This document shows, in pieces, positions 58,256-64,000 of a stretch of DNA of 64,000 bases. Source of the DNA: Parapristionchus giblindavisi (lineage: Eukaryota; Nematoda; Chromadorea; Rhabditida; Diplogasteridae). The stretch covers positions 48,501 through 112,500 of the forward strand of contig CALSFV010000137.1 of the NCBI GenBank assembly GCA_943737045.1, written 5' to 3'. Every line of letters begins with the position of its first letter. Position 1 is the stretch's first letter. The notes under the pieces are model-generated. The model made no database searches, was not told where the DNA came from, and worked only from the letters and a program-made list of their open reading frames with translations. Made by a program: the position numbers and the translations under genes.

Positions 58256-58319
58256 GGGGGCTTAGCTCAGTGGTAGAGCAGCCGACTTGCAAGCGGAAGG
58301 TAGATGGTTCGGGCACCTC
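58256..58319 (+). pseudogene. tRNA-Ala(TGC)-like sequence with T-arm deletion
   Basis: GGGGGCTTAGCTCAGTGG with a complete D-arm, a GACTTGCAAGC anticodon arm (TGC) and a T-arm start GATGGTTCGGG that jumps straight to the CACCTC acceptor strand; about ten bases of the T-arm 3' side are missing. The acceptor ends partly pair, so it derives from a real tRNA-Ala but should not fold normally. Confidence 0.55.
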
Positions 58320-58430
58320 ACAATCAGCCTCTATCGTCCTTTGCGCGCTCCTCTGACATGAGTGACTTACAAATGAATAGAATTAAGTATCGTGTGCCTT
58401 GAATAACGGGTTGCATCTTTACCTTTACCT

Positions 58431-58740
58431 TTATACTCCGTTCAAAAGTCGTGAAAAGAGAAGAATCGCTCCTTTTTCGTTTCTTTTCTTTTCGTTACTT
58501 TTGAACTCCCTATACCACACCTTGGTCATCTCCTCATTCACTTGTTTGGACAGACACTCTGGCAGGACAGAGACGAGTTGACTATGATCGGAAATCACCT
58601 CAACAATATACTGTATTATTCCTTCTTCATCAACTAGACATTTATCATTCATTGCTAATAGAATAGTTCACGAGTGGAATTCTTTAGATGCAAATTTAGT
58701 AACCGCTGCCAATTCTTCTATCTTTTGTAATAGTCTAAAA
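58431..58740 (-). pseudogene. Broken coding fragment with in-frame TGA
   Basis: The minus strand encodes LLQKIEELAAVTKFASKEFH followed by S, an in-frame TGA (about 58672), then TILLAMNDKCLVDEEGIIQ and SDHSQLVSVLPECLSKQ. Downstream residues NEEMTKVWYREFK precede the end of similarity to protein-like sequence. The DEEGII...LP spacing loosely resembles the IDENGIV...LP exon of the coiled-coil family (5632-5503), so it may be a distant member; the resemblance is short. No splice signals fixed. Confidence 0.4.
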
Positions 58741-59303
58741 ATTGTGATTAAGTAATTTACAGTTTGTCTCCGTAACCAAAAAAAAAGATGCACAAAAATC
58801 AATGATAAAAATCGATATTGTTTGACAATAGTCATTGGAATCTGTTTTCTTCCATACTACACACGTGTTCCTCTCTTGTTTCACAATATGATCTTTGATC
58901 TTTCGTGGTCGGCGTAAAGTATGGGGATAAAAGACCAAAAGCGATATGAAATACAGTGTAAACTGATAAGAGAAATGGAGAAATGAACTGAATATCCAAT
59001 GATTCAGTCATATCTGTCGGCTGTCGGCTTGTTGGCTTTCCTTCATGTATAGCATTATTATAATATCTTTATACGATAGAATGAAAGTCGTGTACACATT
59101 TTATCAAGCATTCTTTCTGATTTTGCATCTTTAGTCACTTCCCTATACTGATTGATTAAAATCGCACATTCACACATTGGTGCGGTGAGTCATGGCTAGG
59201 ATCCTTCATAGATCAGTGAAGTTCAATTCTTTCTTCTAATTATCGGTTCTTTCAACATTTCGTTAACACGAAGTTGAATCAAGAAAAGAATTCTACTTCG
59301 CAG
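58741..59303. other. Repeat mosaic before the minisatellite
   Basis: 58920-59030 resembles 23820-23890, and 59040-59165 resembles 21890-22010 (AATATCTTTATACGA, GCATTCTTTCTGATTTTGC), both parts of unit A. No gene seen. Confidence 0.5.
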
Positions 59304-62300
59304 TAAACGTAGACGTTGAGTGTGTAAAACGTAGACGTTGAGTGTGTAAAACGTAGACGTTGAGTGTGTAAAACGTAGACGTTGAGTGTGTAAAACGTAG
59401 ACGTTGAGTGTGTAAAACGTAGACGTTGAGTGTGTAAAACGTAGACGTTGAGTGTGTAAAACGTAGACGTTGAGTGTGTAAAACGTAGACGTTGAGTGTG
59501 TAAAACGTAGACGTTGAGTGTGTAAAACGTAGACGTTGAGTGTGTTAAACGTAGACGTTGAGTGTGTTAAACGTAGACGTTGAGTGTGTAAAACGTAGAC
59601 GTTGAGTGTGTAAAACCTAGACGTTGAGTGTGTAAAACGTAGACGTTGAGTGTGTAAAACCTAGACGTTGAGTGTGTAAAACGTAGACGTTGAGTGTGTA
59701 AAACGTAGACGTCGAGTGTGTAAAACGTAGACGTTGAGTGTGTAAAACGTAGACGTTGAGTGTGTAAAACGTAGACGTTGAGTGTGTAAAACCTAGACGT
59801 TGAGTGTGTTAAACGTAGACGTTGAGTGTGTAAAACGTAGACGTTGAGTGTGTAAAACGTAGACGTTGAGTGTGTAAAACGTAGACGTTGAGTGTGTAAA
59901 ACGTAGACGTTGAGTGTGTAAAACGTAGACGTTGAGTGTGTAAAACGTAGACGTTGAGTGTGTAAAACGTAGACGTTGAGTGTGTAAAACGTAGACGTTG
60001 AGTGTGTAAAACGTAGACGTTGAGTGTGTAAAACGTAGACGTTGAGTGTGTAAAACGTAGACGTTGAGTGTGTAAAACGTAGACGTTGAGTGTGTAAAAC
60101 GTAGACGTTGAGTGTGTAAAACGTAGACGTTGAGTGTGTAAAACGTAGACGTTGAGTGTGTAAAACGTAGACGTTGAGTGTGTAAAACGTAGACGTTGAG
60201 TGTGTAAAACGTAGACGTTGAGTGTGTAAAACGTAGACGTTGAGTGTGTAAAACGTAGACGTTGAGTGTGTAAAACGTAGACGTTGAGTGTGTAAAACGT
60301 AGACGTTGAGTGTGTAAAACGTAGACGTTGAGTGTGTAAAACGTAGACGTTGAGTGTGTAAAACGTAGACGTTGAGTGTGTAAAACGTAGACGTTGAGTG
60401 TGTTAAACGTAGACGTTGAGTGTGTAAAACGTAGACGTTGAGTGTGTAAAACGTAGACGTTGAGTGTGTAAAACCTAGACGTTGAGTGTGTAAAACGTAG
60501 ACGTTGAGTGTGTAAAACCTAGACGTTGAGTGTGTAAAACGTAGACGTTGAGTGTGTAAAACGTAGACGTCGAGTGTGTAAAACGTAGACGTTGAGTGTG
60601 TAAAACGTAGACGTTGAGTGTGTAAAACGTAGACGTTGAGTGTGTAAAACCTAGACGTTGAGTGTGTTAAACGTAGACGTTGAGTGTGTAAAACGTAGAC
60701 GTTGAGTGTGTAAAACGTAGACGTTGAGTGTGTAAAACGTAGACGTTGAGTGTGTAAAACGTAGACGTTGAGTGTGTAAAACGTAGACGTTGAGTGTGTA
60801 AAACGTAGACGTTGAGTGTGTAAAACGTAGACGTTGAGTGTGTAAAACGTAGACGTTGAGTGTGTAAAACGTAGACGTTGAGTGTGTAAAACGTAGACGT
60901 TGAGTGTGTTAAACGTAGACGTTGAGTGTGTAAAACGTAGACGTTGAGTGTGTAAAACGTAGACGTTGAGTGTGTAAAACGTAGACGTTGAGTGTGTAAA
61001 ACGTAGACGTTGAGTGTGTAAAACGTAGACGTTGAGTGTGTAAAACGTAGACGTTGAGTGTGTAAAACGTAGACGTTGAGTGTGTAAAACGTAGACGTTG
61101 AGTGTGTAAAACGTAGACGTTGAGTGTGTAAAACGTAGACGTTGAGTGTGTAAAACGTAGACGTTGAGTGTGTAAAACGTAGACGTTGAGTGTGTAAAAC
61201 GTAGACGTTGAGTGTGTAAAACGTAGACGTTGAGTGTGTAAAACGTAGACGTCGAGTGTGTAAAACGTAGACGTTGAGTGTGTAAAACGTAGACGTTGAG
61301 TGTGTAAAACGTAGACGTTGAGTGTGTAAAACGTAGACGTTGAGTGTGTAAAACGTAGACGTTGAGTGTGTAAAACGTAGACGTTGAGTGTGTAAAACGT
61401 AGACGTTGAGTGTGTAAAACGTAGACGTTGAGTGTGTAAAACGTAGACGTTGAGTGTGTAAAACGTAGACGTTGAGTGTGTAAAACGTAGACGTTGAGTG
61501 TGTAAAACGTAGACGTTGAGTGTGTAAAACGTAGACGATGAGTGTGTAAAACGTAGACGTTGAGTGTGTTAAACGTAGACGTTGAGTGTGTAAAACGTAG
61601 ACGTTGAGTGTGTTAAACGTAGACGTTGAGTGTGTAAAACGTAGACGTTGAGTGTGTAAAACCTAGACGTTGAGTGTGTAAAACGTAGACGTTGAGTGTG
61701 TAAAACCTAGACGTTGAGTGTGTAAAACGTAGACGTTGAGTGTGTAAAACGTAGACGTTGAGTGTGTTAAACGTAGACGTTGAGTGTGTAAAACGTAGAC
61801 GTTGAGTGTGTAAAACGTAGATGTTGAGTGTGTAAAACGTAGACGTTGAGTGTGTAAAACGTAGACGTTGAGTGTGTAAAACGTAGACGTTGAGTGTGTA
61901 AAACGTAGACGTTGAGTGTGTAAAACGTAGACGTCGAGTGTGTAAAACGTAGACGTTGAATGTGTAAAACGTAGACGTTGAGTGTGTAAAACGTAGACGT
62001 TGAGTGTGTAAAACCTAGACGTTGAGTGTGTTAAAACGTAGACGTTGAGTGTGTAAAACGTAGACGTTGAGTGTGTAAAACGTAGACGTTGAGTGTGTAA
62101 AACGTAGACGTTGAGTGTGTAAAACGTAGACGTTGAGTGTGTAAAACGTAGACGTTGAGTGTGTAAAACGTAGACGTTGAGTGTGTAAAACGTAGACGTT
62201 GAGTGTGTAAAACGTAGACGTTGAGTGTGTAAAACGTAGACGTTGAGTGTGTAAAACGTAGACGTTGAGTGTGTAAAACGTAGACGTTGAGTGTGTTAAA

Positions 62301-62588
62301 CGTAGACGTTGAGTGTGTAAAACGTAGACGTTGAGTGTGTTAAACGTAGACGTTGAGTGTGTAAAACGTAGACGTTGAGTGTGTAAAACGTAGACGTTGA
62401 GTGTGTAAAACGTAGACGTTGAGTGTGTAAAACGTAGACGTTGAGTGTGTAAAACGTAGACGTTGAGTGTGTAAAACGTAGACGTTGAGTGTGTAAAACG
62501 TAGACGTTGAGTGTGTTAAACGTAGACGTTGAGTGTGTAAAACGTAGACGTTGAGTGTGTAAAACGTAGACGTTGAGTGTGTAAAACT
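59304..62588 (+). repeat. 22-bp minisatellite, about 149 copies, with higher-order structure
   Basis: Unit AAAACGTAGACGTTGAGTGTGT repeated at a strict 22-base period. Variant units (CCTAGAC for CGTAGAC, GTGTTAAAC for GTGTAAAAC, GACGTCGAG for GACGTTGAG) occur in ordered groups. Six variant positions in the first block recur 858 bases (39 units) later, and part of the group recurs a third time near 61600-62035. Because 22 is not a multiple of 3 the array gives a spurious 22-residue repeat frame on the minus strand. No gene. Confidence 0.95.
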
Positions 62589-62890
62589 TAGACATCTTAT
62601 TTAACTTTATTTTTGATTAATACACGAAAATAACAAAATTTTGAAGAAGCAAAGAGAATAAAATTATCCAAGGCCGGTTATCATAGGTCGAATATCGATT
62701 TGACTACAAGGGGAATAAATTTTCTGAGCACAATTTGGAATTATTTCTTCTCATCCCATTTTGAAATCTGAAAATAGATTCAATTTATATCCCTATTTTC
62801 TAGATCTGTTGATTATGTAGTACTCAAAAGTCACGGAAAGAAAAGGTAAAAAGGCGAGATAGTGTGTAAAATGAGGAGGGTTTTCTTTGT
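62589..62890. repeat. 3' flank of the coiled-coil family, copy 4
   Basis: Matches 3560-3900 and 7210-7380 (TTATTTCTTCTCATCCCATT, AGTACTCAAAAGTCACG). The tandem array has replaced the part farther downstream. Confidence 0.6.
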
Positions 62891-62924
62891 TTATCATTTA
62901 TTTTCGAAACATAGTAAAACTTAC

Positions 62925-63200
62925 TCTGACTAGTAATTTATTATATTTCTGTTGTAATTCTTTCATTTCCATTTCCATTATTGCATTTCTCTTCTCTAGT
63001 TCTTCTTCTTTCTTCTTCTGATCTTCTAGTCTTCTTTCTAATTCAATTCTATCCTTTTTTTCGATTTCTAGTCCCTTTTCAAGTAAATTTTTAGTCTTCA
63101 AAAGTTCTTCTTTATCTTTTTGTTCAGTTTCGACTTTTCTTTCGAGTTCTTCAATTCTCTTCTTATTCGTATCGATCAATTTAGGCATATTAGGTTGATT
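62925..63200 (-). CDS. Coiled-coil gene family, copy 4 (only the coiled-coil exon is in the window)
   Basis: One exon of 92 codons between a TTTTCAG acceptor (63201 side) and a GTAAGT donor (62924 side). It starts NQPNMPKLIDTNKKRIEELE as in copy 1 and has two 14-residue units instead of about 11, giving a short coiled coil. It ends LQQKYNKLLVR. The reading frame is open and splice sites are intact, so this copy may be functional. The upstream intron is the polypurine tract reaching the right edge of the window; the body exons would lie beyond 64000. Confidence 0.6.
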
Positions 63201-63201
63201 C

Positions 63202-64000
63202 TGAAAATATAATATTACGCGGAAAAGAAAATCAAAGAAGAAAGAGGGAGAGAAAGAGAGAGGGAGAGAGGGAGAAAGGGATAGAGAAGGAAAAGAGAGA
63301 GAGAAAAGAGAGAGAGAAAAGAGAGAGGGAAAAGAGAGAAAGAGAAAAGAGAGGAGGAAAAGAGAGAGAAAAAAAGAGATAGGGAAAAGAAAGAGAGAAA
63401 AGAGAGAGGGGAAATAGAGAAAGAGAAAAGAGAGAAGGAAAAGAGAGATAGAAAAGAGAGAGACAGAGAAAAGAGAGAGGGAAAAGAGAGAGAGAGAGAA
63501 AAGAGAGAGAGAAATGAGAGAGAGAAAAGAGAGAGAAAAGAGAGAGAAAAGAGAATGGAAAAAGAGAGATAAAAAAGAGAGAGAAAAGAGAGAGAAAAAA
63601 GAGAGTGGGGAGGAGAAATAAAAGACAGAGAGAGAAAATAGAGAGGGAAAAGAGAGAGGGAAAATAGAGAAGGAAAAGAGAGAAGGAAAAGATAGACGGA
63701 AAAGAGAGAGAGAGAGAAAAGAGAGAGAGAGAAAAGAGAGAGGAAAAGGAGAGAGGGAAAAGAGAGAGAGAGAAAAGAGAGAGGGAAAAGAAACAGAGAG
63801 AGAGAGAAAAGAGAGAGAGAAAAGAGAGAGAGAAAAGAGAGAAGGAAAAGAGATAGAGAAAAGAGAAAAGAGAAAAGAGAAAAGAGAAAAGAGAGAGAGA
63901 GAGAGAAAGAGAGAGCGAGAGAGAGAGAGAGAGAGAAAGAGAGACAGAAATGAGAGAGCGAAAAAAGAGAGAGGGAAAAGAGAGAGATAAAAGAGAGAGG
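63202..64000 (+). repeat. Polypurine (GA)n intron of copy 4, running off the window
   Basis: About 800 bases of GAGAGAAAAGAGA-type microsatellite. The first 80 bases (GAAAATCAAAGAAGAAAGAG and on) are nearly identical to the start of the copy-1 tract at 4845, after which lengths differ. Confidence 0.85.

Noticed and set aside
58256..58319. Functional tRNA-Ala gene
   Set aside because: About ten bases of the T-arm are missing, so the cloverleaf cannot form.
59304..62588. CRISPR array or telomeric repeat
   Set aside because: The 22-bp units are directly adjacent without spacers, and the motif is not the nematode telomere repeat.
62296..62595. Open frame of 22-residue repeats on the minus strand
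   Set aside because: It is a by-product of the 22-bp minisatellite (three units restore frame) and extends only until a variant creates a stop.

Overview
The window is repeat-dominated DNA from a eukaryote, most likely a nematode. The evidence is the splice signals (acceptors of the TTTTCAG / TTTCCAG type, donors GTAAGT or GTACGG), introns as short as about 40 bases, the scattered CTACAGTAATCTACCGTAA-type motifs common in rhabditid and diplogastrid nematode genomes, and a jockey/CR1-type LINE. There is no operon structure, no bacterial gene and no CRISPR array. The species cannot be named from the sequence alone.

Layout. 1-4000: the first exon of a gene running off the left edge (58-198), a BEL/Pao reverse transcriptase fragment, a tRNA-Thr-like sequence and old repeats. 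4000-14320: three degraded members of a multi-exon gene family whose proteins end in a 14-residue-repeat coiled coil (a fourth sits at the right edge). They are split by palindromic transposons (7385-9555 with TTAA target duplications; 11063-12022), small TTAA MITEs and a 118-bp tandem array. 14359-18714: a hAT-type fold-back element (8-bp target duplication) containing a second TA-flanked fold-back whose loop carries an unrecognised ORF. 18980-21290: a LINE fragment, a divergent tandem repeat and a small fold-back. 21298-42695: two nearly identical copies, in direct orientation, of a roughly 6-kb unit. The second copy is interrupted by an almost complete LINE (31843-36024) and an 848-bp TA-flanked palindrome.

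42700-53462 is the most striking object: a 10.8-kb palindromic element with CAGCCCG... inverted ends and TA target duplications. Its two arms each carry a complete 4-exon gene for the same 129-residue small membrane or secreted protein, head-out in mirror image. A 2.8-kb Mutator-like element with a 9-bp duplication sits in the left arm only. 53468-58084 holds another palindromic TA element and repeat modules shared with other parts of the window. 58256-58740 has a tRNA-Ala-like sequence and a broken coding fragment. 59304-62588 is a 22-bp minisatellite of about 149 copies with a 39-unit higher-order repeat. The window ends inside the polypurine intron of the fourth coiled-coil family member.

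Overall, nearly every DNA transposon here is a fold-back (palindromic) element without a transposase, nested two or three deep. At least six different terminal-repeat families and four target-duplication types (TA, TTAA, 8 bp, 9 bp) are represented. The real coding content is small: the left-edge exon, the mirrored small-protein gene pair, the LINE proteins and the decaying coiled-coil family.
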